Source: Polaribacter ponticola
GTDB taxonomy: Bacteria; Bacteroidota; Bacteroidia; Flavobacteriales; Flavobacteriaceae
Direction of reading: 5' to 3'
DNA length: 64,000 nt
NCBI RefSeq assembly: GCF_026191475.2
Contig: NZ_JAOSLC020000003.1
Location: forward strand, 620,001-684,000
Below are positions 1-9,562 of this stretch, piece by piece. The notes under the pieces are model-generated. The model ran no database searches. It was given only the letters and a program-made list of their open reading frames with translations, and was not told where the DNA came from. The position numbers and the translations under genes were made by a program. Within the stretch, counting starts at the first letter, position 1; each line of letters opens with the position of its first letter.

Positions 1-398
1 TAACCACGTTTTTTTAAATGCTTTTTAGCATAAAAATACATTGTTAAAGTTATACTAATTGCAGCGCCATGACTAGCAAAACCTGTAAAACCTGTAAATT
101 TCCATGAGCCACCAACTTCTTTAAATGGCAAGATTATTTCTAATAAGTGATTCTGATAATAATCCCAACTATAAAAGAAAACATCACCCAAACGCATACC
201 AACTAACATTGATATAAATGTGTACATAAATAATGTATCTAATTTTTCTACTGGAATTTCATCATTAATGTAAATCTTTTTCATTAAATGCAAACCCAAT
301 AAAAAAGCTGTTACAAACATTAAACTGTACCAGCGAACTACAAAAAAACCTAAATCTATACCTAATGAAGGGTTCCACTCTATTGCTAAAAAACTCAT
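1..398 (-). CDS. lgt: Prolipoprotein diacylglyceryl transferase Lgt, N-terminal part (cut by window start)
   Basis: Lgt moves a diacylglyceryl group from phosphatidylglycerol to the lipobox cysteine of prolipoproteins in the inner membrane. The visible first 132 residues begin MSFLAIEWNPSLGI at an ATG ending at 398 and include the WYSLMF stretch of the first membrane helices and the HGAAI block typical of the family. The rest of the gene lies to the left of the window. It is followed on the opposite side by yidD with 25 bases between the starts of reading, in the same direction as cysS and yidD, so lgt is the distal gene of a probable cysS-yidD-lgt operon. The many lipoproteins encoded in this window are its substrates. 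Identification is firm; completeness cannot be judged. Confidence 0.93.
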   Translation of the reverse strand, partial: MSFLAIEWNPSLGIDLGFFVVRWYSLMFVTAFLLGLHLMKKIYINDEIPVEKLDTLFMYTFISMLVGMRLGDVFFYSWDYYQNHLLEIILPFKEVGGSWKFTGFTGFASHGAAISITLTMYFYAKKHLKKRG

Positions 399-423
399 AT
401 TTCTTTATTAAAAGTTTAAAAGA

Positions 424-711
424 TTAAATTATTAAAAGACTCTTTATTGAAACTTTTAATTCTTCAATTTTAATATTATTACTCTTTTTTTCTGGAACAG
501 GATCATAACCCATTCCTCCCCAAGGATGACAACTAAATATTCTTTTAATTGCTAACCAACCTCCAGAAAACAAACCATGCTTTTGTAAAGCTTCAACTGT
601 GTAATGAGAACAAGTTGGAGAATACCTACAAGTAGCTGGTGTATAGGGAGAAATTGCTGTTTGATAAAAACGTACAAGCAATATAAACGGATATGATAAT
701 ACTTTTTTCAA
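424..711 (-). CDS. yidD: Membrane protein insertion efficiency factor YidD
   Basis: YidD is a small membrane-associated protein that helps YidC-dependent insertion of inner membrane proteins. The 95-residue product has the family pattern: an N-terminal hydrophobic helix ([13 protein letters not shown]), then the cysteine-rich core [10 protein letters not shown] and the [13 protein letters not shown] end motif. The last about 20 residues after VPEKK are an uncharacteristic lysine-rich tail. It starts one base downstream of the cysS stop and precedes lgt, so it is probably cotranscribed with both. Confidence 0.93.
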   Translation of the reverse strand: MKKVLSYPFILLVRFYQTAISPYTPATCRYSPTCSHYTVEALQKHGLFSGGWLAIKRIFSCHPWGGMGYDPVPEKKSNNIKIEELKVSIKSLLII

Positions 712-712
712 A

Positions 713-2191
713 TTAATTTATTGAAAAACTAGTACCATCCTTACCATCTTTTAACTGAATCCCTAATGCAATTAGTTCATCTCTTATTTGATCTGACAAA
801 GCCCAGTCTTTATTTTCTCTAGCTTCTTTTCTTAATTTAATCAACAACTCTACAACTCCTTTAATTTTTTCAGAATTATCTTGAGAATTTTCATTCATCA
901 ACCCTAAAACATCAAAAACAAATCCGTTTATTGTAGTTTTTAAGTCCAATAAATCTGCTGCTATTAAACTTGCTTTTTGTTCTTTAATTTGATTGATAAC
1001 TTTAACAGCTTCAAATAAGTGAGATATTAAAATTGGTGTATTTAAATCGTCGTTCATCGCAGCATAACAAGATTTTTTCCAATTTTTAACATCAAAAGTA
1101 GATATTTTACCTGCTTCTACTTTTTCTAAAAAGTTTACAGCTTCCATTAATTTTGCATGTCCTTTTTCTGAAGCTTCTAGCGCATCACCAGAAAAGTCTA
1201 AAATACTTCTATAATTTGCCTGCATATTAAAGAAACGTACAACACTTGCAGAAAATGGTTTTGGTAAGATGTTATTTTCTCCGGATAAAATTTCATTTGG
1301 TAAAATAAAATTTCCAGTAGATTTTGCCATTCTCTGACCATTTAAAGAAAGCATATTTGTGTGCATCCAATAATTTACTGGAGTTACACCGCTACAGGTT
1401 TTAGATTGTGCAATTTCACATTCGTGATGCGGGAATTTTAAATCCATTCCGCCACCATGTATATCAAAACTTTCTCCTAAATATTTAGTACTCATCACAG
1501 AACATTCTAAATGCCAACCAGGAAAACCATCAGACCATGGAGAAGGCCAACGCATAATATGCTTTTCGTCAGCTTTTTTCCAGAGTGCAAAATCTTGTGG
1601 ATTTTTCTTGTCAGTTTGCCCGTCTAAAGTTCTAGTATTATTTAATAAGTCTTCTACTTTTCTACCAGAAAGAATTCCGTAATTTTCATTTTTATTGTAC
1701 TCATGTACATCAAAATAAACAGACCCATTTACTTCATAAGCAAAACCTTTTTCTATGATTTCTTTAATCATTTCTATCTGCTCAACAATATGACCTGTTG
1801 CAGTTGGCTCTATACTTGGTGGTAAAAAGTTGTAATTTTTTAAAACATCGTGAAAATCTACAGTATAACGTTGTACAACCTCCATTGGTTCAATTTGTTC
1901 TAAACGTGCTTTTCTAGCAATTTTATCTTCGCCTTCATCTGCATCGTTTTCTAGATGACCTGCATCGGTAATATTACGCACATAACGTACTTTGTAGCCA
2001 AGGTGTAGTAAATACCTGTAAACCACATCAAAAAACATAAAAGTTCTTACGTTTCCTAAATGTGCATTACTATAAACCGTTGGACCACAAACGTACATAC
2101 CTACATATCCGTCTGTTATAGGTTTAAAATCCTCTTTTTTCTTGCTAAGAGAATTGTATATTTTAAGTTGATTTTCTTTGTAGAGTTCCAT
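713..2191 (-). CDS. cysS: Cysteinyl-tRNA synthetase
   Basis: This class I synthetase charges tRNA-Cys with cysteine. The 492-residue length is normal. The ATP-binding HIGH-type motif appears as SNAHLGN near residue 41, next to the zinc ligand Cys in CGPTVY. Further zinc-site residues are in WHLECSVM and HHECE, and the KMSKS-type loop is RMAKSTGN near residue 290. The C-terminal anticodon-binding helical domain is complete and ends in [11 protein letters not shown]. It lies just upstream of yidD and lgt on the same strand. No internal disruption is seen. Confidence 0.97.
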   Translation of the reverse strand: MELYKENQLKIYNSLSKKKEDFKPITDGYVGMYVCGPTVYSNAHLGNVRTFMFFDVVYRYLLHLGYKVRYVRNITDAGHLENDADEGEDKIARKARLEQIEPMEVVQRYTVDFHDVLKNYNFLPPSIEPTATGHIVEQIEMIKEIIEKGFAYEVNGSVYFDVHEYNKNENYGILSGRKVEDLLNNTRTLDGQTDKKNPQDFALWKKADEKHIMRWPSPWSDGFPGWHLECSVMSTKYLGESFDIHGGGMDLKFPHHECEIAQSKTCSGVTPVNYWMHTNMLSLNGQRMAKSTGNFILPNEILSGENNILPKPFSASVVRFFNMQANYRSILDFSGDALEASEKGHAKLMEAVNFLEKVEAGKISTFDVKNWKKSCYAAMNDDLNTPILISHLFEAVKVINQIKEQKASLIAADLLDLKTTINGFVFDVLGLMNENSQDNSEKIKGVVELLIKLRKEARENKDWALSDQIRDELIALGIQLKDGKDGTSFSIN

Positions 2192-2292
2192 TAAATAAGT
2201 GACTATTTACAATCGATAAAGATAGGCACTTTAAGTAGAATAGAGAAATGGAATTTGTTAGAAGTTTGGTAAATTTATATGTAGTGTTAAAT

Positions 2293-3693
2293 CTATAAAT
2301 TCTCTTTTATTATCGTTAATTTACTATTTTCTCCTTCAATTCTAAACGTATTATCATTACTATGCGCTCTTATATGTCCATTAAAAACTGAAGATTTTTT
2401 ATGATCTGATATTTTTTTAGGTAGCATTATACTAGATGACATGAATTTTAGTTTTTCATTGGCAGTAGATAAATTTAGCTTAGCATCAGAATTGTCTAAT
2501 ATTAGATGAAACATTTTATAATTTGGAATTATGTTTTGAATAATCAACTCACCAAATCTATCTGATATTTCTACATTTTGATTTATTTTCTCAATATTTA
2601 CTCTAGAAGAATTATTAGACAATTTAGTATTTGTAATCGATGCTATTTTAGCATCGATTACATTATTTAAGAATAAATTACTTGTACTTAGATTATTAAT
2701 TAAAACTGGTGAATAATTAATAGTTAACTTACCTCCATTTAAACTATTTGCGTTAAAAGCTCCATAATTAACATTACCAGACGCTACTGTACTTGGTAAC
2801 TTAACTTTACAATGACGCGTGTTTAAATCGAATGTAGCATTTTTTGGAACTTTGATTTCTAATCTCTTTTTAATTTTAACTTTCTTACCATCAATAATTA
2901 AATTTTTAGAATCTGAAGAAAAATTTAACTTTAACTTCTGTAATTCTTCTTTTGCTTTTAAAAGTTCAGCTTTTATTTTCTCTTTATCAATTTTCTTTAT
3001 TTCTAATTTAGCTTTTGCCAATTCTTTTTTCATTTGCTCTTTAGATTCGGCAAACTCTTTTTTCATTTTTGCTTTATCTATAGTCAACTTCTTTTTTAAT
3101 TCTTTATACTTTTTAGTTTTCTTAAAAGCTTCCCAATCCTTTTTAGAGTTAATATTTATATTCGTATCACCATCATTCCATTGAAAAGAATACTTACCAT
3201 CTTTTCCAACTATTTCGTCTAAATTATCCATCCCTTCTAAAATACCATTTAAGTCAAAATCGAAATCAAAATTCATTTCTGGTAAAACAATTGTTTTAAT
3301 ATTAGGAAAAATGATTGAATCAAACTTAGGAATTTGAATATCCATATCATTAAATACTAAAAAATCATTTTTAAATAAAGAAGAACTGTTTCCTTTAGAA
3401 GTTATTTGTACTTTATTCTTATTTCCTAAAGCTTCAAAATTCCAGTTTTTAAAATATTTTTCAGCTTCTTCTTTAGAAACTCCCTGTACTTCTATAAAAG
3501 CGGTTATTATTACTTCGTTTTTGTTCCAAGTTGTTACATTAATATCTGTATTAGAAGCATTAATAGCAACTTCTACATTTTTATTTACTTTAAAATTTTC
3601 CGTATATTTTTTATCAAATTTTTGCGCATATGTTGTGCTTATCATACAGATAGCAAAAAAATAGAAAATAGATTTATATAATTTGAGTTTCAT
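2293..3693 (-). CDS. Exported coiled-coil protein with DUF4097-like adhesin part, in an ECF sigma operon
   Basis: Function unknown. The 466-residue product has an N-terminal signal peptide ending near TTYAQ. Next come a beta-rich stretch, a strongly charged Lys/Glu coiled coil around residues 180-260 (KELKKKLTIDKAKMKKE and similar), and a C-terminal part rich in Asn, Ser and short beta strands. This last part resembles DUF4097-type 'putative adhesin' beta-helices, for example the SGNVNYGAFNANSLNGGKL run. It overlaps the preceding small membrane gene by 20 bases and is third in an operon started by an ECF sigma factor, so it probably belongs to an envelope-stress type response. The annotation of the fold is inferred from composition only. 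Confidence 0.7.
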   Translation of the reverse strand: MKLKLYKSIFYFFAICMISTTYAQKFDKKYTENFKVNKNVEVAINASNTDINVTTWNKNEVIITAFIEVQGVSKEEAEKYFKNWNFEALGNKNKVQITSKGNSSSLFKNDFLVFNDMDIQIPKFDSIIFPNIKTIVLPEMNFDFDFDLNGILEGMDNLDEIVGKDGKYSFQWNDGDTNININSKKDWEAFKKTKKYKELKKKLTIDKAKMKKEFAESKEQMKKELAKAKLEIKKIDKEKIKAELLKAKEELQKLKLNFSSDSKNLIIDGKKVKIKKRLEIKVPKNATFDLNTRHCKVKLPSTVASGNVNYGAFNANSLNGGKLTINYSPVLINNLSTSNLFLNNVIDAKIASITNTKLSNNSSRVNIEKINQNVEISDRFGELIIQNIIPNYKMFHLILDNSDAKLNLSTANEKLKFMSSSIMLPKKISDHKKSSVFNGHIRAHSNDNTFRIEGENSKLTIIKENL

Positions 3694-4235
3694 TTTGTTT
3701 TGTTTTTAAATTTTTAAGTTCTTTTAACTGTTTTTTCAACCGTTGCAACAGTTGTAAACGTAATTGTAAGTTACGTATCAATGCATCTATAGTAGCATCA
3801 TTAACTCCATTTGTATTGAGCTCTTTTGTTAATGATTTGTATTCTTTTGTTAATTCTGCAATCTTTAATAAATATCCATCTACAATATCCTTGTGTTCAT
3901 CAGATAAATCTAACTCACTAATTTCTAGATTAATACTATTTGTATAATAGCTTTCAATTGTATTAAATTCTGGAGAGATATTTCCTAAAGTTATTTCTTT
4001 ATTTGTTTTTATTGAAGGAAGTTCTTTTATAACTTTTGATGGATAAAATTTAATTCCTAAACTTAACAATAGCATTATTGACGCTGCAATTGATAACCAT
4101 TTATAACTCTTTTTTTGTTTTTTGTTGATTTAATTCTGACTGTAATAATGCTTCAAATTTAGTTACATGATTTGCAGATAATTCAATATTTTTATCTTTA
4201 TAACCTTTTAATTTCTCTCTAATATCCTTCTGCAT
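3674..4235 (-). CDS. Small membrane protein, candidate anti-sigma factor (frameshifted)
   Basis: The ATG at 4233-4235 opens MQKDIREKLKGYKDKNIELS, followed by a charged stretch, one hydrophobic helix (WLSIAASIMLLLSLGI) and a long C-terminal helix rich in Leu/Lys. The frame breaks at a run of seven T (4110-4116 on the plus strand). Removing one base restores a continuous product of about 186 residues. It overlaps the restored end of the upstream ECF sigma gene by 17 bases and the downstream exported protein by 20 bases. A short cytoplasmic N-terminus with one membrane span directly after an ECF sigma gene fits an anti-sigma factor, but no anti-sigma motif such as a ZAS cysteine site is seen, so the role is inferred from position. 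Confidence 0.6.
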
Positions 4236-4775
4236 AACTCGTATTTTTTAACTGTTCTTTCAATATTTTTTTCCTCTTAATAAATGCGTTCTAGAAGTAT
4301 TTGTGGTAATGTTCAAAATTTCTGATATTTCTTGATGATCGTATCCTTCTAGCAAATACATTGTTAAAACCAATCTATACTTCTCTTTTAATGTATTTAT
4401 TTCCTCTATAATTAAATCGATAGAAATATCATTTTCAACTTTCCAATCTTCACTTTCAGTGTTTGCAATTACTTCTTCATTTATGGAAACCAATTCTAGT
4501 TTATTTTTCTTTAATTGATCTATGCTTTGGTTAATAACAATCTTTTTTAACCAAGCTCCAAAAGCAACCTCATTTTTATAACTTTTAATATTTTTAAATG
4601 CTTTAATAAAAGCATCTTGCATAACATCTTCTGCAATAAAGCTATCATTTACATACCTAAATGCTACCAAAAACATGGTTTTACAATACAAATTATACAA
4701 CTGCATTTGTGCTTTTGCATTGTTATTTTTGCATTGATCAATGATAGGTTGATGTAGTTGTTTGGTTGATTTCAT
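4219..4775 (-). CDS. ECF-type RNA polymerase sigma factor (frameshifted near its end)
   Basis: This sigma-70 family protein is of the ECF type, with region 2 (MFLVAFRYVNDSFIAEDVMQ, then DAFIKAFKNI) and region 4 (LVLTMYLLEGYDHQEISEIL followed by TSRTHLLRGKK). As read, it stops after HLLRGKKY at 4260. A run of seven T at 4266-4272 is one short: adding a base gives GKKILKEQLKNTSYAEGY and a stop at 4219, a 185-residue product that overlaps the next gene in the usual way. It is first of a three-gene operon with a small membrane protein and an exported protein. ECF operons normally control themselves; no promoter is assigned here. Confidence 0.88.
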
Positions 4776-4867
4776 TGAAACTTTCTTACTCTATAGACGA
4801 TACATTTTTAGCTCTGTTGCAAAATTTATAAATTAATTATCTTTAAATTTACATATTAACTTTTACA

Positions 4868-5935
4868 ATGAATAAAAAAACATCTGCATTACATGAAAAA
4901 GAGGGAGTTTCTAAACCAGAAACAACCAATAAAGTAAGTGCAGAAAAAATAAAATTTAATCGAGCAAAACAAAATTCTGTTAACGATTTTGTTACAAATA
5001 TATTAGACGGTAATATTACCTTTTTAAGTAGAGCAATTACATTAATTGAAAGTACAAATGTAAAACATCAGCAAAAAGCAAATGAAATTTTAGATTGCTG
5101 CTTACCCTACGCTAATAATTCTGTAAGAATTGGTATTACAGGAGTTCCTGGTGTAGGTAAAAGTACATTTATAGAGTCTTTTGGAAAACACCTAACTTCT
5201 AAAGGTAAAAAAGTTGCAGTTTTAGCAGTTGACCCAAGTAGCTCTATAAACAAAGGTTCTATTTTAGGTGATAAAACCAGAATGGAAGAATTAGTAACTG
5301 ATAAAAATGCTTTTATTAGACCTTCTCCTTCGGGCACATCTTTAGGTGGTGTTGCTCAAAAAACACGTGAATCTATTATTCTTTGTGAAGCTGCTGGATT
5401 TGATACTATAATTATTGAAACTGTTGGTGTTGGTCAATCTGAAACTGTTGTACATTCTATGGTAGATTTCTTTTTGTTATTAAAACTTGCTGGTGCTGGT
5501 GATGAATTACAAGGTATTAAACGCGGAATTATAGAAATGGCAGATGCAATAGTAATTAACAAAGCTGATGGTGAAAACGAGAAAAATGCAAAAATTGCCA
5601 AAGTTGAATTTAACAGAGCATTACATTTATACCCTATCAAAGAAAGTAAATGGCTACCAAAAGTTTTAACCGCAAGTGCTTTGCATAATTTAGGAATTGA
5701 GAAAATTGATACAATGATTTCTGATTACATTTCTTTAACCAAAGAAAACAAATACTTCAACAACAAAAGAAACGAACAAAATAAATATTGGCTTTTATCA
5801 ACTATAGAACAGCAATTAAAAGACAACTTTTATCAAAATCCTAAAATTAAAAATGCCTTAGCTACAGAAATTAATAATTTAGAAAAAGGAAGCACAACTC
5901 CTTTTAATGCAGCTAAAAGATTATTGAAGTTATAA
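4868..5935 (+). CDS. meaB: Methylmalonyl-CoA mutase-associated GTPase MeaB
   Basis: MeaB (ArgK family) is a G3E-type GTPase that loads and protects the adenosylcobalamin cofactor of methylmalonyl-CoA mutase. The 355-residue product has the P-loop GVPGVGKST near residue 95, VLAVDPSSS (Walker-B-like), ETVGVGQSE (switch region) and the guanine motif NKAD near residue 230. An N-terminal extension of about 50 polar residues precedes the helical arm. It stands alone between two minus-strand operons, and the mutase genes are not in the window. The ATG at 4868 is the only good start. Confidence 0.93.
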   Translation: MNKKTSALHEKEGVSKPETTNKVSAEKIKFNRAKQNSVNDFVTNILDGNITFLSRAITLIESTNVKHQQKANEILDCCLPYANNSVRIGITGVPGVGKSTFIESFGKHLTSKGKKVAVLAVDPSSSINKGSILGDKTRMEELVTDKNAFIRPSPSGTSLGGVAQKTRESIILCEAAGFDTIIIETVGVGQSETVVHSMVDFFLLLKLAGAGDELQGIKRGIIEMADAIVINKADGENEKNAKIAKVEFNRALHLYPIKESKWLPKVLTASALHNLGIEKIDTMISDYISLTKENKYFNNKRNEQNKYWLLSTIEQQLKDNFYQNPKIKNALATEINNLEKGSTTPFNAAKRLLKL

Positions 5936-6012
5936 AATGGCTTAAAAAATAATACGCATTACTAAATTACAAATCGTTAAAACTAAAATCTAGAATATAA
6001 CTGTTAATAGCA

Positions 6013-7665
6013 CTAGTTCGACTCAAGTAAAACAATATCAAATTCAGAATTTAAGCTTACAATACCATTTTTAACTTCAATAGTTTGGTTTGAGTAAGAG
6101 TCTAATAATTTTTCACCATTTTTAAAAATGGTAGAAACATTAATTTCTTTATTTCCTTTTGGTAAGTTAATACCAATAATTACTTTATCATTTTTTCTAA
6201 CTCTAGAAAAAACCAATCCGGTTTCTTCAGAAATTAAAGCATGTATTCCTGCTCCAACAGCCATATGATTTGCTCTAAATTGCCCTAATTTTCTCCAATG
6301 AAGTAGAACTCTTCTTGTATAATAATCTTCCTGAACATCTACCCAATTCATATTAGAACGTAAAGTTGCATCACCAACTGTTCCTTCAATTGTTAAATCT
6401 CTTGCAGATTCATCTCCATAATAAACTTGTGCTGTTCCTGGAGTTAAAAACAACATAGTAGCTGTTTTTAATGGCATTTCTCTTTCTTTATCAAAAGGTT
6501 GTCCATCATCATGAGAAGTCATATAATTTAAAATTCCATAACCTTTTAACCCATTGTTTAAAATAGAATCGTATTTATAAAACACATCCTTTTCTGCCAT
6601 TTGTTTTAAATTCCATTTTAATTCAAAGTTGATTAAACTATTAAATGCTTTATCAAAATAATTTACTTTTTTATCCCCAAAATTAAATGCTTTACCATGA
6701 GAAATAGCATAATTATACACTTCACCTACTAAATAAAAATCGTTATTATCTAATACTTTATCTGCATTCTTTTTCTTGTATTCAGCAAAAGCAACATCAC
6801 ATTCTTGCTTAAATTCTTGCCAAACAAACTCTTCTGTATGCTTAACTGTATCAACTCTATAACCGTCAATTCCGAATTCAGTTATATAATCTGTAAGCCA
6901 TTTCATAATATAAAAACGTGGTGCTCTTGGATGTCCTGTTCTTGCAAAAAACGCGTCTAATTCTTTTACTTCTTGTTCGTAACGTCCTTCAGATTTCCAT
7001 TTTGCAACCAATTGTGGAGGCAAATCTACAGCTTCATTACTTTCTGTTTTAATATCTGGTAAATTCTTAACCAACGTACAAGAAATTGTATTCTCATAGT
7101 TATTATATTTACATTGCGGATCAGTTCTAACCCAATCACTTGGCCAAACTGAATCCTTTTCTGTAACAGGACCTGTGTGATTAATTACAGCATCTAACAA
7201 AACACGAATTCCGTTTTTATGCGCCAAAGCAACCAATTCTTTTAAATCTTCTTTTGTGCCAAAATTAGGGTCTATTTTTGTCCAATCTTTTGTCCAATAA
7301 CCATGAAAACCATAAGACAAACCAGTTCCTTCATCAGTTCCTCCATGAATTTGCTCTACAATTGGTGTCATCCAAATTGCATTAATTCCTAGTTTTGTAA
7401 AGTAACCTTCCTTTATTTTTTGTGTAATTCCTTTGATATCTCCACCTTCAAAACCACGTAACTTCCCGGTTTCTTTGGTTCTTTCAAAATTTACATCATT
7501 TGAAGTATCTCCGTTATTAAAACGATCTGTTAAAAGAAAATAAATATTTGCTCCTTCCCAAACAAATTCTTTTTGAGCTATTTTGTTTTCGTTTGTTTTT
7601 TCTGAAACTTTTTCTTTACAACTAAAAACAGCTGCTAAAAGGAATACTACAAGTATATTTTTCAT
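6013..7665 (-). CDS. GH13 alpha-amylase-family lipoprotein (last gene of the minus maltodextrin arm)
   Basis: This GH13 enzyme probably hydrolyses alpha-1,4 glucan or maltodextrin. The 550-residue product begins MKNILVVFLLAAVFSCKEK, a lipoprotein signal with Cys at about 16, so it is anchored in an envelope membrane. GH13 regions are visible: region I LLDAVINHTG, region II DGYRVDTVKHTE with the nucleophile Asp near residue 270, region III LVGEVYNY with the acid/base Glu, and region IV TSHDDGQPF. The C-terminal beta domain is present. It follows the next GH13 gene by 12 bases and closes the operon. Which alpha-glucan it prefers cannot be read from the sequence. Confidence 0.92.
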   Translation of the reverse strand: MKNILVVFLLAAVFSCKEKVSEKTNENKIAQKEFVWEGANIYFLLTDRFNNGDTSNDVNFERTKETGKLRGFEGGDIKGITQKIKEGYFTKLGINAIWMTPIVEQIHGGTDEGTGLSYGFHGYWTKDWTKIDPNFGTKEDLKELVALAHKNGIRVLLDAVINHTGPVTEKDSVWPSDWVRTDPQCKYNNYENTISCTLVKNLPDIKTESNEAVDLPPQLVAKWKSEGRYEQEVKELDAFFARTGHPRAPRFYIMKWLTDYITEFGIDGYRVDTVKHTEEFVWQEFKQECDVAFAEYKKKNADKVLDNNDFYLVGEVYNYAISHGKAFNFGDKKVNYFDKAFNSLINFELKWNLKQMAEKDVFYKYDSILNNGLKGYGILNYMTSHDDGQPFDKEREMPLKTATMLFLTPGTAQVYYGDESARDLTIEGTVGDATLRSNMNWVDVQEDYYTRRVLLHWRKLGQFRANHMAVGAGIHALISEETGLVFSRVRKNDKVIIGINLPKGNKEINVSTIFKNGEKLLDSYSNQTIEVKNGIVSLNSEFDIVLLESN

Positions 7666-7677
7666 AATGAAATATTT

Positions 7678-9561
7678 TTATTGAAGTTGTAGAATGTAAG
7701 ATTCTAATGGGTTTACTATAAGACTTATTGTTCCATGAAAATTAACAACTTCTAAATTGAACGTTTTAGAATTGTATAATTTATCTTTAAGTTGATAAGT
7801 TCCATCCTTTAAATTCCAATTTTTTATAATTTCTGATGGAATTTTTAATTGGAATTCACTTGTTTTTTCAGCATCAAAATTAGATACAATTATTAGTTTT
7901 TCGTTTTCAGAATAACGTACAAAAGACAATAATTTAGTGGTATAATTTGCAGTATTTTCTCTGTTAAATTTATGAATATCTTCATATTCTCCCATTAAAG
8001 CATCACTTTTAATAGTGAAATTTAATAAGCGTTTGTAAAAATCTCTTAAAGCTGTTTCTTCTTTGGTAGATTTTCCACCATCAAAATTCTTTTCATTTAC
8101 CCATCTTTGAAGTGAAGGAACACCTACATAATCAAAAATTGAAGTTCTACTTGGAGCTCCAAAACCAGCATTTTCAGAACCATCTTCACCAAATTCTTGT
8201 CCGAAATAAACCATTGTAGGTGCAGTAGAAATTGTAGTTGAAACAACCATTGCTGGCTTCCCTTTTAATGCATTACCAGCAAATTCTGGGCTTGCAATTC
8301 TTTGCTCATCATGGTTTTCTAAAAAATGCAACATATTATGTTCTATATCTTTTAAATCTTCTTGAATTGGCGGAATATTATCTGTTAATCCATGACCTTG
8401 CATTACATGTTTTATAGTATCATACAAAGCTACTTTGTCATACAAATAATCCATTTTTCCATTTTTAATATAATCTCTATACATCTTAGGATTATATACT
8501 TCGGCCAATAAAAATGCGTTAGGATTTTTCATCTTAATAGCAGAATTCATAAAACTCCAAAATTCTACTGGTACCATTTCTGCCATGTCATACCTAAAAC
8601 CATCTACGCCTTTTGCGGTCCAATACAAAGCAATATCTCTAAACTTAATCCAAGAATTTGGTACGGTTTTATCTTGCCAAAACTCGAAGTGTTTTTTATA
8701 ATCTTCGTTTTCAAAACCTGCTGGTAATTCATCAAAATCTTTTTTTCCTTCCGGAGAAACACCATAATTTACTTTTACAGTTTCATACCAATCGTAAAAA
8801 CTTGGTTTTACTGAACGAGAACCATTTCCTGTCCATTTTGCAGGATTTTCCTCGAATTTATGGTCTGATAACGGATAGTTTTCTCCACCTAAAGGTTGAT
8901 AATTATTTAAAAAATCTGGAACTTGAAACGCTTCATTTGGTGTGTAATAGAAGTTATTATTTACATCATAAACAACATCTTTATTATCATCTACACCAAA
9001 ATCTTTTGTGCCTTTTGGGTTTGATAAACTCTGGTAATTTCTGGCAACATGATTGGGTACAATATCAATAATAACTTTTAACCCGTTTTTATGAGAACGC
9101 TCTATTAAAGCTTCAAATTCTTGTAATCTATTTGCTACATTAACCGCTAAATCCGGATTTACATTATAATAATCTTTAACAGCATAAGGAGAACCTGCTC
9201 TACCTTTTACAACATCAGGATCGTCATTAGAAATGCCGAATGCTGTATAATCTCGAATTACATCATGATGCGGAACACCTGTATACCAAATATGTGTAAC
9301 ACCTAAATCTTTAATTTCTGTTAAAGCTTTATCTGTAAAATCGTTAAACTTACCAACACCATTTTCTTCAATAGTTCCCCAAGGTTTGTTGGTTGTATTT
9401 GTATTTCCAAACAAACGCGTAAAAACCTGATAAACCACCGTTTTTTTCTTGCCATTTTTACTCATCACCTTAACTTCTGGTACTTTTTCTGTTGAACAAC
9501 CTACTACGATTGATACAATTAAAACCGCTAAAACATTATTTAGTTTTTTCATGATTGACAT
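7678..9561 (-). CDS. GH13 alpha-amylase-family lipoprotein
   Basis: The 627-residue product starts MSIMKKLNNVLAVLIVSIVVGCS. The second Met (9552) gives a more usual lipoprotein signal, with the lipobox ending at the Cys of VVGC. GH13 landmarks are IIDIVPNHV (region I), GVDGFRYDMAEMVP (region II, nucleophile Asp near residue 325), FLLAEVYNP (region III Glu) and FLENHDEQR (region IV Asp). A large insert rich in Asn, Tyr and Pro lies between regions I and II. It follows the restored end of the esterase-GH31 gene almost directly and precedes another GH13 lipoprotein. The two GH13 lipoproteins are quite different in sequence and so are not a recent tandem duplication. Confidence 0.92.
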   Translation of the reverse strand: MSIMKKLNNVLAVLIVSIVVGCSTEKVPEVKVMSKNGKKKTVVYQVFTRLFGNTNTTNKPWGTIEENGVGKFNDFTDKALTEIKDLGVTHIWYTGVPHHDVIRDYTAFGISNDDPDVVKGRAGSPYAVKDYYNVNPDLAVNVANRLQEFEALIERSHKNGLKVIIDIVPNHVARNYQSLSNPKGTKDFGVDDNKDVVYDVNNNFYYTPNEAFQVPDFLNNYQPLGGENYPLSDHKFEENPAKWTGNGSRSVKPSFYDWYETVKVNYGVSPEGKKDFDELPAGFENEDYKKHFEFWQDKTVPNSWIKFRDIALYWTAKGVDGFRYDMAEMVPVEFWSFMNSAIKMKNPNAFLLAEVYNPKMYRDYIKNGKMDYLYDKVALYDTIKHVMQGHGLTDNIPPIQEDLKDIEHNMLHFLENHDEQRIASPEFAGNALKGKPAMVVSTTISTAPTMVYFGQEFGEDGSENAGFGAPSRTSIFDYVGVPSLQRWVNEKNFDGGKSTKEETALRDFYKRLLNFTIKSDALMGEYEDIHKFNRENTANYTTKLLSFVRYSENEKLIIVSNFDAEKTSEFQLKIPSEIIKNWNLKDGTYQLKDKLYNSKTFNLEVVNFHGTISLIVNPLESYILQLQ

Positions 9562-9562
9562 A

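Noticed and set aside
2819..3184. Plus-strand open frame of 121 codons opposite the coiled-coil gene
   Set aside because: It is rich in Phe and Ser because it mirrors the Lys/Glu coiled coil on the other strand, and has no family motif.
8658..9071. Plus-strand open frame of 137 codons
   Set aside because: It lies entirely opposite the GH13 lipoprotein gene and has a His/Leu-rich composition typical of a shadow frame.
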